Positions 46,496 to 55,631 of a stretch of DNA of 64,000 nucleotides are shown piece after piece. This stretch comes from Marivirga arenosa (GTDB taxonomy: Bacteria; Bacteroidota; Bacteroidia; Cytophagales; Cyclobacteriaceae), in assembly GCF_030503875.2 (NCBI RefSeq), contig NZ_CP129968.2, forward strand, positions 2,630,001 through 2,694,000, given 5' to 3'. Both the position numbers and the translations under genes were made by a program. Each line of letters opens with the position of its first letter. The first letter of the stretch is position 1. Under the pieces are notes generated by a model. It saw nothing but the letters and a program-made list of their open reading frames with translations. It was not told the DNA's origin and did no database searches.

Positions 46496-46693
46496 TTAGT
46501 GAGGCAAACTCACAAATGCAGTGTTTCTTTTAGATTGATAAACATCTGCTTCTGTTAAATCAATTGATTTTTCTATACTCGTATTATTCTTAGCTGAATA
46601 AGGAGCATCCTTCTGCTTATAGTAATTATTAGAAATTACAAGACTGGTCGCCACGGCCATCAATAACGAAAATGTTGAAAAAAATCTTTTCAT
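46496..46693 (-). CDS. Small secreted or membrane peptide, unknown
   Basis: The 65-residue frame starts MKRFFSTFSLLMAVATSLVI, a convincing signal or anchor sequence, followed by a polar tail (NTSIEKSIDLTEADVYQSKR). It has no recognised domain. The composition beyond the leader looks like a real protein rather than a shadow frame. It lies 55 bases upstream of the acyltransferase gene in the same direction. A 7-7-7 palindrome is found about 155 bases before its start. I regard it as probable but not certain. Confidence 0.5.
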   Translation of the reverse strand: MKRFFSTFSLLMAVATSLVISNNYYKQKDAPYSAKNNTSIEKSIDLTEADVYQSKRNTAFVSLPH

Positions 46694-46847
46694 ATTTATA
46701 GTATTCCTATTGTATTGGTATTAATGACACAGCTTGCATGAAAAAGGTTGGCACACTATTTAATATAATTTACATATTATATAATTAATACAATTTTTAG
46801 TTTCTAAGATAGAATATGAATAAAAGGTCAAAAAACAGTTCTATCGG

Positions 46848-46868
46848 TGTATAAGTTACTTTTATACA
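46848..46868. promoter_or_regulatory. Inverted repeat upstream of the 65-residue gene
   Basis: TGTATAA-GTTACTT-TTATACA is a perfect 7-7-7 inverted repeat between the MFS terminator and the small minus-strand gene. It could be an operator; no regulator is assigned. Confidence 0.35.
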
Positions 46869-46904
46869 TTTGTACGATTAACACAAACTCTTAGATTAAC
46901 ACAA

Positions 46905-46952
46905 TAAAAAAAGCTTATCTTATATCGAATTAGATCGATATAAGATAAGCTT
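46905..46952 (-). terminator. Terminator of the glucan-utilisation operon
   Basis: AAGCTTATCTTATATCG and its exact complement form a 17-bp stem with an 8-base loop. On the minus strand a T-run follows. It lies 20 bases past the MFS gene stop. Confidence 0.93.
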
Positions 46953-46972
46953 CACTGCTAAATAGTATTCTA

Positions 46973-48379
46973 TTATGATTTTATCTCACCATACTTTTCA
47001 GCCCATATATCTTCTAATTCCTCCAGGCTTCTACCTTTGGTTTCAATTATATATTTTTTAGTAAAGATAATTAGTATAATAATACAGATTCCAAATATTA
47101 CATAGGGTAATGATTTGTTCCACACTACTTCATTGTGTTCACTATCTGCAATTATTGGGAATGATTGAGAAACTAAATAATTACCTGCCCATTGTATAGC
47201 TACTGCTATTGACATTGCAATACTTCGAATTTTATTAGGAAACATTTCGGATAATAAAACCCAGGTAACAGGCCCCATACTCATAGCGAATGATGCAATA
47301 AATAATAATACTCCTATTAATGAAATTAACCCTACTTGCTCAAAATACAAAGATCCTCCTAATAGGATAAACCCTAGTAGCATTCCAAATGATCCGATCA
47401 TGATCAATGGTTTTCTTCCCAATTTATCAACTGTAAACATCGCTACAAAAGTGAAGGTGAAATTGACCGCACCTAGTAATATTTGTTGTGCCAAAACATC
47501 ATCCTGGGTATATCCTAAAGCTTTTTCAAAAATATCTCCACCATAATACAATACAGCATTGATACCCGTAAATTGTTGGAATAAGGACAATAATGAACCT
47601 ATGATTATAATTGCAAAAGCCCCCTTCTGGAAAATATTGATGTTGGTTTTTTCTATTTTCCTTTCCTTAGCTAAGGATTGTTTAATCTCAGCTAATTCTC
47701 TATCTGCTTCTACACCTTCGTGTAAGGAATCCAAAACTTTTTTAGCCTCTTCATCGCGACCCACCAACAGCAACCATCTTGGGCTCTTAGGTATAAACAA
47801 TGTCAATACAAGGAATATAATACAAGGAATTAATTCAGACCAAAACATCCATCTCCATCCTTCATCGATTTTACCTTGTTCTGAACTATAGCTTTCACCT
47901 ATGTAATAGGTTGCTAGGAATACTACAAAGAAACCAGTTACTACTGCCAATTGGTAGAAAGTTACTAATACCCCTCTTTTATCTTTTGGTGAAATTTCGG
48001 CAATATAAGTTGGTGCAGCCATTGAGGCTAATCCAATAGCTAAACCACCTATCACTCTAAAAATTACTAATAGGCTGATGCTCTCAGGTAAAAAAGATGG
48101 TAATCCAGAACCAGCTGCTGAAATTGTAAATAATAATGCTGAAACAATTAATGTCAATTTTCGACCAATTTTTGTGGTCATTGGTCCTGCTATTAGCGCA
48201 CCAACTAAACATCCTAATAAAGCGCTGCTGACCACCCAGCCTTTCATGGCAGCACTTAACTCGAAATATTTACTGAAATAATACTGAGTACCATTTATAA
48301 TACCAGTATCATAACCAAATAGCAAACCACCTAAGGCTGCCACTGATGCAATTAATATTAAAAGTCCTTTTTTCGACAT
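46973..48379 (-). CDS. Sugar porter-family MFS transporter
   Basis: The 468-residue protein has 12 hydrophobic helices. Sugar-porter marks include GGLLFGYDTGIINGT in helix 1, IGRKLTLIV between helices 2 and 3, PESPRWLL-type sequence (IPKSPRWLLLVGR), DKLGRKPL and a C-terminal ETKGRSLEELED. The central loop is charged. It is most like XylE/GalP-type proton-sugar symporters and probably imports glucose or a small glucoside released by the neighbouring GH3 and GH16 enzymes. It is the last gene of the glucan-utilisation operon, 95 bases after the GH16 gene, and ends at a 17-bp-stem terminator. Confidence 0.94.
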   Translation of the reverse strand: MSKKGLLILIASVAALGGLLFGYDTGIINGTQYYFSKYFELSAAMKGWVVSSALLGCLVGALIAGPMTTKIGRKLTLIVSALLFTISAAGSGLPSFLPESISLLVIFRVIGGLAIGLASMAAPTYIAEISPKDKRGVLVTFYQLAVVTGFFVVFLATYYIGESYSSEQGKIDEGWRWMFWSELIPCIIFLVLTLFIPKSPRWLLLVGRDEEAKKVLDSLHEGVEADRELAEIKQSLAKERKIEKTNINIFQKGAFAIIIIGSLLSLFQQFTGINAVLYYGGDIFEKALGYTQDDVLAQQILLGAVNFTFTFVAMFTVDKLGRKPLIMIGSFGMLLGFILLGGSLYFEQVGLISLIGVLLFIASFAMSMGPVTWVLLSEMFPNKIRSIAMSIAVAIQWAGNYLVSQSFPIIADSEHNEVVWNKSLPYVIFGICIIILIIFTKKYIIETKGRSLEELEDIWAEKYGEIKS

Positions 48380-48474
48380 TTTCCCATAGTTTTTTAAAGT
48401 GAACAGCTATAATACCAAATAATTTTGGTGTATATACATCAATAGCCAGTAAATTTTATAAATGGATCTTATTT

Positions 48475-49293
48475 TCAATCGATGGATGCTTGACTGTAAT
48501 TAGTTTTGGTAGGCTTTTCAGAATAAACTCTAACATAATCAATAACAAACTCCTGAGGAAAACTTTGATCATCCACTCCATATTTCCCTCCCCAATTACC
48601 ACCAATTGCCAAATTAATTATAAGGTGAAATTTCTTATCAAAAGGCCAAGTTGAATTATCACCACTCTTTTTATAGACCACATGATAGGGATTATCATCT
48701 ACTAACCATTCGATTTTTTGATCCGTCCAGTGAATAGCATAAGTATGAAAATTTTCATCTGCATCTTCTACTTTTATAGAATCTGTTTTTTCAGTTCCTT
48801 TTATATGATTATAACTTTCTGTGTGAATAGTTCCATAAACAGTGCCTGGATTGTAACCCACATATTCCATTATGTCTATTTCACCATCTTTTGGCCATTC
48901 AATTCGCTTGTCTAATGTAGGCAACATCCAAATTGCAGGCCATGTACCTCTTGCATCAGGTAGTTTAGCTCTAACTTCTATATATCCATATTGCCATTCC
49001 GCCATTTTTTCTGTGGTTAACTTGGCAGAAGTATAAGTTCGATTTTGATTTTTTAATGCTTGAATAATTAATTTACCATTCTCAACTTTTAGATTCTCTT
49101 CCAAAGCGGTATAATACTGTAATTCATTATTTCCAAATCCACAAAGTTCTGGGCATCCGTTTCCTTCCACAATATTCCATTTTTCACCTAGCTTCTGTAC
49201 ATCATCAAACTCATCTGACCAGACTAAATTGGTTTCCTTTGAACTACACTGGCTGAATACAATAATTAAGGTTAATAGATAAGCAAATTTCAT
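48475..49293 (-). CDS. GH16 beta-glucanase lipoprotein (laminarinase-like)
   Basis: The 272-residue protein has a short lipoprotein signal (MKFAYLLTLIIVFSQCSS, Cys 16) and a single GH16 domain. The catalytic motif is DGEIDIMEYVG, with nucleophile E138, D140 and acid/base E143. This is the ExDxxE form with the beta-bulge typical of laminarinases and other bacterial beta-1,3-glucanases. WSDEFD and WPAIWMLP also fit. It hydrolyses internal beta-1,3 links at the cell surface or in the periplasm. Its start overlaps the GH3 stop by four bases, so the two are translationally coupled. Confidence 0.93.
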   Translation of the reverse strand: MKFAYLLTLIIVFSQCSSKETNLVWSDEFDDVQKLGEKWNIVEGNGCPELCGFGNNELQYYTALEENLKVENGKLIIQALKNQNRTYTSAKLTTEKMAEWQYGYIEVRAKLPDARGTWPAIWMLPTLDKRIEWPKDGEIDIMEYVGYNPGTVYGTIHTESYNHIKGTEKTDSIKVEDADENFHTYAIHWTDQKIEWLVDDNPYHVVYKKSGDNSTWPFDKKFHLIINLAIGGNWGGKYGVDDQSFPQEFVIDYVRVYSEKPTKTNYSQASID

Positions 49294-51575
49294 TTTAATA
49301 CAATTTCTTCATAATTCTGAACTTGTGAGTGAGGCCCAATAAAAACATGAAAAGCTCCTTTTTCCAGTGTCAACTCTCCATTTGATTTATAATAAGAAAG
49401 CATATCATTAGTGATTTTAAATTCCACCTGAACAGTTTCTCCTGCTTTTATATCTACTTTCTTAAATCCTTTTAAGGATTTGACCATAGGAGTTTCCTCC
49501 GCTACTAAATCTTGAATGTAGAGTTGAACAATTTCCTTACCATCTACATTAGATATGTTTTTTACATCAATTGATGCTGTAATTTCTTCTGATTCATTCA
49601 TAGCATTAGCCGATAATTCAATTTCACCATATTCAAATTCAGAATAGCTTAAACCATAACCAAATGGATAAAGAGGTGAATTAACTACATCAGTGTAATG
49701 TGAATAAAATACCATTCCAGGAGCCGTAGACGGTCTACCCGTAATTTTATGATTATAATAAATTGGGATTTGACCTAAATGGCGAGGAAAACTCATCGTC
49801 AACTTAGCAGAAGGATTATTATCCCCTACTAAAGTAGCTGCAATAGCATCTCCGGCTTTTTGACCTAAGTGCCAAGCTTCTACTATTGCGGGTATATTTT
49901 CATCTTCCCAGCTTAAAGAAAGAGGTCTTCCATTCATAAGCACCAATACTATATTCGGATTTACAGAATGAATTTCTATAAGTAATTCTTGTTGAAGACC
50001 AGGTAAACCGATATCTGCTCTGCTTCTCGCTTCTCCCGACATATAAGCAGTTTCGCCTAAAGCTAGAATAACAAGATCTGATTGCTTAGCTAGTTGAATA
50101 GCTTCTTTAAAACCGGATCTGTCATCCTGATTAATAAGCTGTTCTTCAAAAAAGTTATTAGGGCCTATTGATAGTTTAACTCCTTCTGCGTATTCTATAT
50201 TAGAATTAGGTAATGCATTTTTAAGCCCGTCTAATAGTGAGCTAGCTGAATTTGACACCGCTTGTGCTCTCCAGTTACCTAAAGGAGTATCTTGATCGTT
50301 AGCCAGTGGTCCAATTACTGCAATATTATTGGTGTTTTTTATCGGTAAAAGCTCATTTTCATTTTTCAATAATACAATTGACTCTTTAGCCATTTCCTCG
50401 GCTAATTGATAATGAGACTCATGTCCGACAACTTCTTTTTCTCTTTGAATATTAGAATATTTGTAAGGATCATCAAAAAGACCTAATTCATATTTTAATT
50501 GTAATACATGACGAACTGCTTTATCAACAATTGATTCCTTAAGCTCTCCACTATTAACCAAATCCACTAAATTTTGAACATAGGCGGTACCTTCCATATC
50601 TATTTCACTACCAGCATTAATTGCCTTTTTTGCAGCGTTCTTCAGGTCAGCACTAACGCCATGATTCATCAACTCCCCTATTGAATTCCAATCTGAAACT
50701 ACAACTCCATTATAATCCCACTTATTTCTTAATATCTCTTGCAACAAATATTCATTTGCCGTGGCAGGAACTCCATTTATATCATTGAATGAATTCATGA
50801 AGCTAGCTGCTTCTGCTTCGACAGCAGCTTTAAAGGGAGGTAAAATATGATTATGAAGGATGTAATTATTTATATTAACTGAATTATAATCTTTACCACT
50901 TTCAGCATAACCGTAGCCCGCAAAGTGTTTTGCCGTAGCCGCTATCGTTTTATTTGAGGATAAATCAGATCCTTGGAAACCATTTATTCTTGCTTTAGCT
51001 ATTTCAGATTGTAAAAATGGGTCCTCTCCAGCCCCTTCCATAACTCTGCCCCATCTTGCATCAACCGTAACATCAATCATAGGTGCGAAAGTCCAATGCA
51101 CTCCTGATGCAGCTGTTTCTGCGGCAGCAGCGGCAGCAGTTTTTTGCATTAAATCTAGATTCCAAGAGCTACTTTCGGCCAAAGGAACTGGAAACATCGT
51201 TTTATAACCGTGTATTACATCATATGCAAATAAAAGAGGTATTCCGAGTCTGGTCTCTTCTACTACAAGTTTTTGCATCTTTCTAGTATTTTCAGCACCT
51301 AATAGGTTCAATACAGAACCAACTTGACCTGAAATCAGCTGCTGATATCTAATACTATCTTGCCCTTTTTTACTGCTTGGCCCTGTAAATTCACTACCTA
51401 AGCTATATTGATTTAACTGCCCAACTTTTTCTTCCAATGTCATTATAGACAGTAATGAGTCTACTTTATAATTATAATCAGAAGATGTGGTCACAGCTGT
51501 TTTCTCTGAACTGCATGAGAACAACAATAATACAGACATAGAAAGGCCTGCCAATCTTAAAATGAAGGGTTTCAT
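49290..51575 (-). CDS. GH3 beta-glucosidase lipoprotein (BglX-like)
   Basis: The 761-residue protein has a lipoprotein signal (MKPFILRLAGLSMSVLLLFS, Cys 21), the GH3 (alpha/beta)8 domain with KHFAGYG and the catalytic nucleophile Asp 295 in VVSDWNS, the alpha/beta sandwich with SGEARSRADIGLPG and a C-terminal fibronectin-like domain. Length agrees with BglX-type exo-beta-glucosidases. It removes terminal glucose from beta-glucooligosaccharides such as those made by GH16 enzymes. It overlaps the following GH16 gene by four bases and lies 38 bases from the upstream GH16 gene. Confidence 0.95.
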   Translation of the reverse strand: MKPFILRLAGLSMSVLLLFSCSSEKTAVTTSSDYNYKVDSLLSIMTLEEKVGQLNQYSLGSEFTGPSSKKGQDSIRYQQLISGQVGSVLNLLGAENTRKMQKLVVEETRLGIPLLFAYDVIHGYKTMFPVPLAESSSWNLDLMQKTAAAAAAETAASGVHWTFAPMIDVTVDARWGRVMEGAGEDPFLQSEIAKARINGFQGSDLSSNKTIAATAKHFAGYGYAESGKDYNSVNINNYILHNHILPPFKAAVEAEAASFMNSFNDINGVPATANEYLLQEILRNKWDYNGVVVSDWNSIGELMNHGVSADLKNAAKKAINAGSEIDMEGTAYVQNLVDLVNSGELKESIVDKAVRHVLQLKYELGLFDDPYKYSNIQREKEVVGHESHYQLAEEMAKESIVLLKNENELLPIKNTNNIAVIGPLANDQDTPLGNWRAQAVSNSASSLLDGLKNALPNSNIEYAEGVKLSIGPNNFFEEQLINQDDRSGFKEAIQLAKQSDLVILALGETAYMSGEARSRADIGLPGLQQELLIEIHSVNPNIVLVLMNGRPLSLSWEDENIPAIVEAWHLGQKAGDAIAATLVGDNNPSAKLTMSFPRHLGQIPIYYNHKITGRPSTAPGMVFYSHYTDVVNSPLYPFGYGLSYSEFEYGEIELSANAMNESEEITASIDVKNISNVDGKEIVQLYIQDLVAEETPMVKSLKGFKKVDIKAGETVQVEFKITNDMLSYYKSNGELTLEKGAFHVFIGPHSQVQNYEEIVLK

Positions 51576-51613
51576 AGTATTAGAAATTATGGTTTTAGTT
51601 TATTTAAATCAGG

Positions 51614-52735
51614 TTATTGAAAGACTCTAATATAGTCAATCCACAGTTCTTGAGGAAATTTCGTATCATCATTTGGTGACCCTGGCCAATTACCTCCAAC
51701 TGCTATATTAAATATAAAGAAAAACTTTTCTCTAAATTCTGACAAATGAGAGGGTCTTAAATCTATTTTCCCATATGATTGATTATCAATAAACCATTCA
51801 ATTTCGTCAGCATTCCAAACTATTGAATAAACATGAAATTGCTCGGCTAAGGTTCTGTCATTTAGCGTTTTTTTATGACCGAAATTTGCGTATCCATCAT
51901 TACTCTGCCAGTGAACAGTTCCGTGAACAGTATTCTCTCTTCCTTGTCCTCCAATCATTTCCATAATATCAATTTCACCGCAAAATGGCCATCCGACTTC
52001 TCTAAAATTGCCACCTAACATCCAAAGAGCAGGCCAAATCCCCTGACCATACGGCATTCTAGCCCTTATATCTATTCTTCCATATTTGAATTCTTTTTTA
52101 CCTTCAGTTATAATTCTTGATGATGTATACTGTCTACCTCCAAAATTTTCTTTTTTAGCTTGAATTACAAGGAACCCATCTTCTAGCCTGGTATTTTCTT
52201 TTTTATAATATTGAAGTTCATTATTACCCCAACCATTACTTCCTGTACCAATTTCAAAAGTATAATCATCAGAAAGTTGATCTGAGTCAAATTCATCCTG
52301 CCAGACTAAATTAAAACCTTCGTATTCTAAAGGACTTTCATAACCTTCAAAGGTTTGCTCAGGATCTACTGGTCCAGGTTCATCATCTGGTTTGATTTCT
52401 ATAATTTCAATTTGTTCTGTTTTACTAATGAAATCTGATTCAGTAGCATGAGCTTGTACTGTAATATCATAATCACCTTCTTTAGAATAAACGAATTCAG
52501 CTTTACCATCTTTAGAATCAATAAAGTCATCGTCATCTTCTCCAAAATAAAACCTGTAAAAATTAGTTAAGTCTGCGCTTGCTTCAATTGATACATTTTT
52601 AGGATTACTATCAGACTGATTAATTTCTATGGTTAAATTTTCAGGTAATTTAACTACATCATCAATAGGAGCATCCTCGCAGGATGCGAAGATGCTCATT
52701 ATTATAAAATAAGAAATAAAATTAAACTTAAACAT
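51614..52735 (-). CDS. GH16 beta-glucanase with N-terminal PKD-like domain
   Basis: The 373-residue lipoprotein (signal ending SIFASC, Cys 19) has a PKD/Ig-like module (about 30-115), a Pro/Glu-rich linker and a GH16 domain (about 130-373). The catalytic motif is CGEIDIMEMIGG, with E254, D256 and E259. It is laminarinase-like as in the downstream GH16 gene, but carries an extra module that may bind glucan or extend the enzyme from the surface. Having two GH16 enzymes suggests one cuts polymer outside and one acts inside. The gap to its neighbours is 9 and 38 bases. Confidence 0.93.
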   Translation of the reverse strand: MFKFNFISYFIIMSIFASCEDAPIDDVVKLPENLTIEINQSDSNPKNVSIEASADLTNFYRFYFGEDDDDFIDSKDGKAEFVYSKEGDYDITVQAHATESDFISKTEQIEIIEIKPDDEPGPVDPEQTFEGYESPLEYEGFNLVWQDEFDSDQLSDDYTFEIGTGSNGWGNNELQYYKKENTRLEDGFLVIQAKKENFGGRQYTSSRIITEGKKEFKYGRIDIRARMPYGQGIWPALWMLGGNFREVGWPFCGEIDIMEMIGGQGRENTVHGTVHWQSNDGYANFGHKKTLNDRTLAEQFHVYSIVWNADEIEWFIDNQSYGKIDLRPSHLSEFREKFFFIFNIAVGGNWPGSPNDDTKFPQELWIDYIRVFQ

Positions 52736-52744
52736 CTATATATG

Positions 52745-54097
52745 TTATTGCACGTCAATATCGTCAACATAGAAGGTACCTGCATCTGGCACTTCCCAAC
52801 TTGGGAATAATACTAATCTATCTAAAGATAATCCAGCGCCAGTTGATAAATCAAAGTTAATTTCAACCCACTCTTCAGCTGACTCAACATTAGCATCTAC
52901 TTCAACAAATTCGCCACTAGAATTCTCTAGTTTGATTCTGAACACACCAGTTACTGGAGCCCATACTTTCATAATCATGGTAGTTCCTTCAGCAATTGAA
53001 GGTGCTTCTGAAAGATCAAAGAAAGAACCTGAAAATCCTTGGAATCCTTTTAATAATTGTAAAACATTTCCACTCGTGTTGATTCCGCTTTGATCAGGAT
53101 TTTCAATTATAGCGGCTTCATTCCCTTCAAAAGACGATAGGTCTGGAGTTTGAGTTTCAAATCCAATAGGCAATTCAGCTTTTTGTGCTCCTTCTGGGTT
53201 ACTATTAAATCCTTCAGGAACTAATCGGATATACCAGAATTCCTGATCATTTTTCGTATTTCTATACTGTAAAAACAGCTCATTTTCTTCAATATTTACC
53301 ACTTTATATTCTTGAACACCAGTGTAGAATCCAATAAATGCATCATCAGAAACGGTTAAAATAGTATCTCCTTCTTCTCCTTCGGCAGGAAAGCTTAAAC
53401 TCCATGATGTAGTTTTAGATTCATATGGTGCTGATAAATCACCTACTCCTGGATCATATGAATCAGGAAATTCATCTCCAAAATCAGATTTAAGATAGAC
53501 ATCACCATTTGTTTCCATTTCAAAACCAAAACCTTCTAAAGAGAAAGTATATCTATCATTATAAAGTCCTGCACCAACTTTTTCATTAACACCTGCGGCA
53601 TACCACTTTGGATAATCTCCATCATATTCTCCATTATCGATGCTGGGGCCAACTCCAAAATGACCAGCTGAAGCTGAATCAACTGCCCAAGTCTTCATAC
53701 CGCCATTCTCTATACCCCCTGTTAATAAATTATATAACTCAATATCTAATAATGTTGGGTCAGTTGCAGCAATTACAACTTCCTGTGAACTTGAAGCACT
53801 ACCACCGTCATTAAATACAGTTAAAGTAACCGTGTAAGTTCCAGCTGTAGGATATGTACCAGTAGCAGTCATTGCATCAGGTGCATTTTCACCATTACCT
53901 AAATCCCATACGTATTGATTGAAGCCTTCAACAGAGGCCGTAAATTCAATGATATTATCATTATCCGCAGATGCTTCAAAAGTAAAAGCGGCATCTTCTT
54001 CAATTGGAGCTTCTACAATAGTAGGCTCCTCTTCCTCACAACTCATAAACATAAATAGAGCTGCTACAAACATTAGGTTTTTCATTAGTTTCTGCAT
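52745..54097 (-). CDS. PKD-domain lipoprotein, probable surface glycan-binding protein
   Basis: The 450-residue lipoprotein (signal MQKLMKNLMFVAALFMFMSC, Cys 20, then an acidic EEEE stretch) has a PKD domain (about 35-110, with YVWDLGNGENAPD and TYPTAGTYTVTLTVFNDGG). A long middle part (about 115-280) and a C-terminal beta-sandwich domain (about 310-450) resembling carbohydrate-binding modules follow. Position directly after susD, lipid anchor and lack of catalytic motifs fit the surface glycan-binding protein of PUL systems. Its sugar is not visible, but the enzymes suggest beta-glucan. Confidence 0.83.
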   Translation of the reverse strand: MQKLMKNLMFVAALFMFMSCEEEEPTIVEAPIEEDAAFTFEASADNDNIIEFTASVEGFNQYVWDLGNGENAPDAMTATGTYPTAGTYTVTLTVFNDGGSASSSQEVVIAATDPTLLDIELYNLLTGGIENGGMKTWAVDSASAGHFGVGPSIDNGEYDGDYPKWYAAGVNEKVGAGLYNDRYTFSLEGFGFEMETNGDVYLKSDFGDEFPDSYDPGVGDLSAPYESKTTSWSLSFPAEGEEGDTILTVSDDAFIGFYTGVQEYKVVNIEENELFLQYRNTKNDQEFWYIRLVPEGFNSNPEGAQKAELPIGFETQTPDLSSFEGNEAAIIENPDQSGINTSGNVLQLLKGFQGFSGSFFDLSEAPSIAEGTTMIMKVWAPVTGVFRIKLENSSGEFVEVDANVESAEEWVEINFDLSTGAGLSLDRLVLFPSWEVPDAGTFYVDDIDVQ

Positions 54098-54134
54098 GAT
54101 TATTAATTATTATAGTTTAGATAAATTCTTGTTA

Positions 54135-55619
54135 TTAATACCCAGGGTTTTGATTCCAATTTCCTCCAGACAAATCAATTTCAACTTGAGGAATTGGGAA
54201 TAATTCATTTTTACCAGTTTCAAATCCTGCAATTTCATCAGCTGCTCGACCAGTTCTAACCAAATCCCAAAATCTGTATCCCTCTCCAGCTAATTCAAAT
54301 CTTCTTTCTTGCCATATTGCTTCTATTAATGATGAACCACTAACTGAAAGTGTTGGCATTCCGACTCTTGTTCTAATTTGATTTAGGTAGGTTAATGCCT
54401 GACCGGCATTTCCATTTTGGGCATGTGCTTCAGCAGACATTAAGTAAACATCCGCAAGTCGAACAACTCTATAGTTAACCGGACTTGTAAGATCATTATC
54501 TGGAAGACCGAGCTCAGTGTCCCTTTTAATATATTTATTATTATAATACCCAGTATGACCTCCCCCACCTATCGCATAAGTGATATCTTCAGCATTTGGC
54601 TGTTGAGAAATGAATTCATCAAGGTTAAGGATAGCAGCATCTCTTCTGATATCATTAGGATCAAAAGCATTGTATAAATCCTGTGATGGAAGGTTATAAC
54701 TATTACCATCATTATAGATTGGCCCATTGTATTGTCTTATACCGTGAAATCCTACTGCCACATTTCCTTCAAGACATACAAAACAATCATAAGACCCGCC
54801 TTCTAATCCTGAGTATTGGATTTCAAATACTGATTCAGAATTCCCTTCTTCTGCTACACTAAATAAAGCAGCAAAATCCTCTGATGTAGTAAAAGTTTGT
54901 AAAGCATAAGGACCCTCATTAATAATCCGGTCTAATGCAGTAGCTGCCAAATCATACTTTTCTTGATATAGGTAAGCTTTACCTAACATTGCCAAAGCAG
55001 CCCCCTTTGTTATTCTACCTTTTTCTGAACGCATCCAACCTAATACTTCAGCTGCTGCCTGAAAATCACTCTCTATTTGAGCATAAACTTCAGAGGCAGG
55101 TGTTCTATCAATAGAAGTAGCTTCCTCAATCCCTATTCTTCTATCTACTATAAGAGGAACATCTCCAAAATACTTAACCAGCTCAAAATAGTAGTAAGCC
55201 CTTAAAAAATATGCCTCAGCTAATAATGTTTCTTTCCCTTCGAAATCAATATTATCTTGATTTTCGAAAATATAATTTACTCTAGTAATACCAGCATAAT
55301 TATATCTTAAAACACTTCTTAATTCATTGTTTACACCTCCATGAGTCATATTCTCAATCTCATGAAGGCCACGTGTATCATTTACACTTTCTCCACCTGC
55401 TATTGCATTATCAGAAGCGATCTCTCCTATCCATTGGGTAAGATATGAAGTTTGTAAAAGATCGTATGCACCTACAAGAGCTCTTTGATAATCTTGTTCT
55501 GTATTAAAAAATGTTTCTGCATCTTGAGTAAACTGAGGATCAATATCTAAACGATTATCACATCCTCCGATAATCAAGAAAAGGCCTAGTATTATCTTTA
55601 TTTTAAATATATTTTTCAT
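54135..55619 (-). CDS. SusD/RagB-family outer-membrane lipoprotein
   Basis: The 494-residue lipoprotein (signal ending IIGGC, Cys 20) carries the SusD features: NRLDIDPQ near the start, the TPR-like helices with AEAYFLRAYYYFELVKYFG, and a C-terminal RYRFWDLVRTG-type segment (GEGYRFWDLVRTG). SusD binds the glycan on the cell surface and lids the SusC channel. It lies 12 bases downstream of susC and 37 upstream of the PKD lipoprotein, in the classical order. Confidence 0.95.
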   Translation of the reverse strand: MKNIFKIKIILGLFLIIGGCDNRLDIDPQFTQDAETFFNTEQDYQRALVGAYDLLQTSYLTQWIGEIASDNAIAGGESVNDTRGLHEIENMTHGGVNNELRSVLRYNYAGITRVNYIFENQDNIDFEGKETLLAEAYFLRAYYYFELVKYFGDVPLIVDRRIGIEEATSIDRTPASEVYAQIESDFQAAAEVLGWMRSEKGRITKGAALAMLGKAYLYQEKYDLAATALDRIINEGPYALQTFTTSEDFAALFSVAEEGNSESVFEIQYSGLEGGSYDCFVCLEGNVAVGFHGIRQYNGPIYNDGNSYNLPSQDLYNAFDPNDIRRDAAILNLDEFISQQPNAEDITYAIGGGGHTGYYNNKYIKRDTELGLPDNDLTSPVNYRVVRLADVYLMSAEAHAQNGNAGQALTYLNQIRTRVGMPTLSVSGSSLIEAIWQERRFELAGEGYRFWDLVRTGRAADEIAGFETGKNELFPIPQVEIDLSGGNWNQNPGY

Positions 55620-55631
55620 GATTATTTTAGA

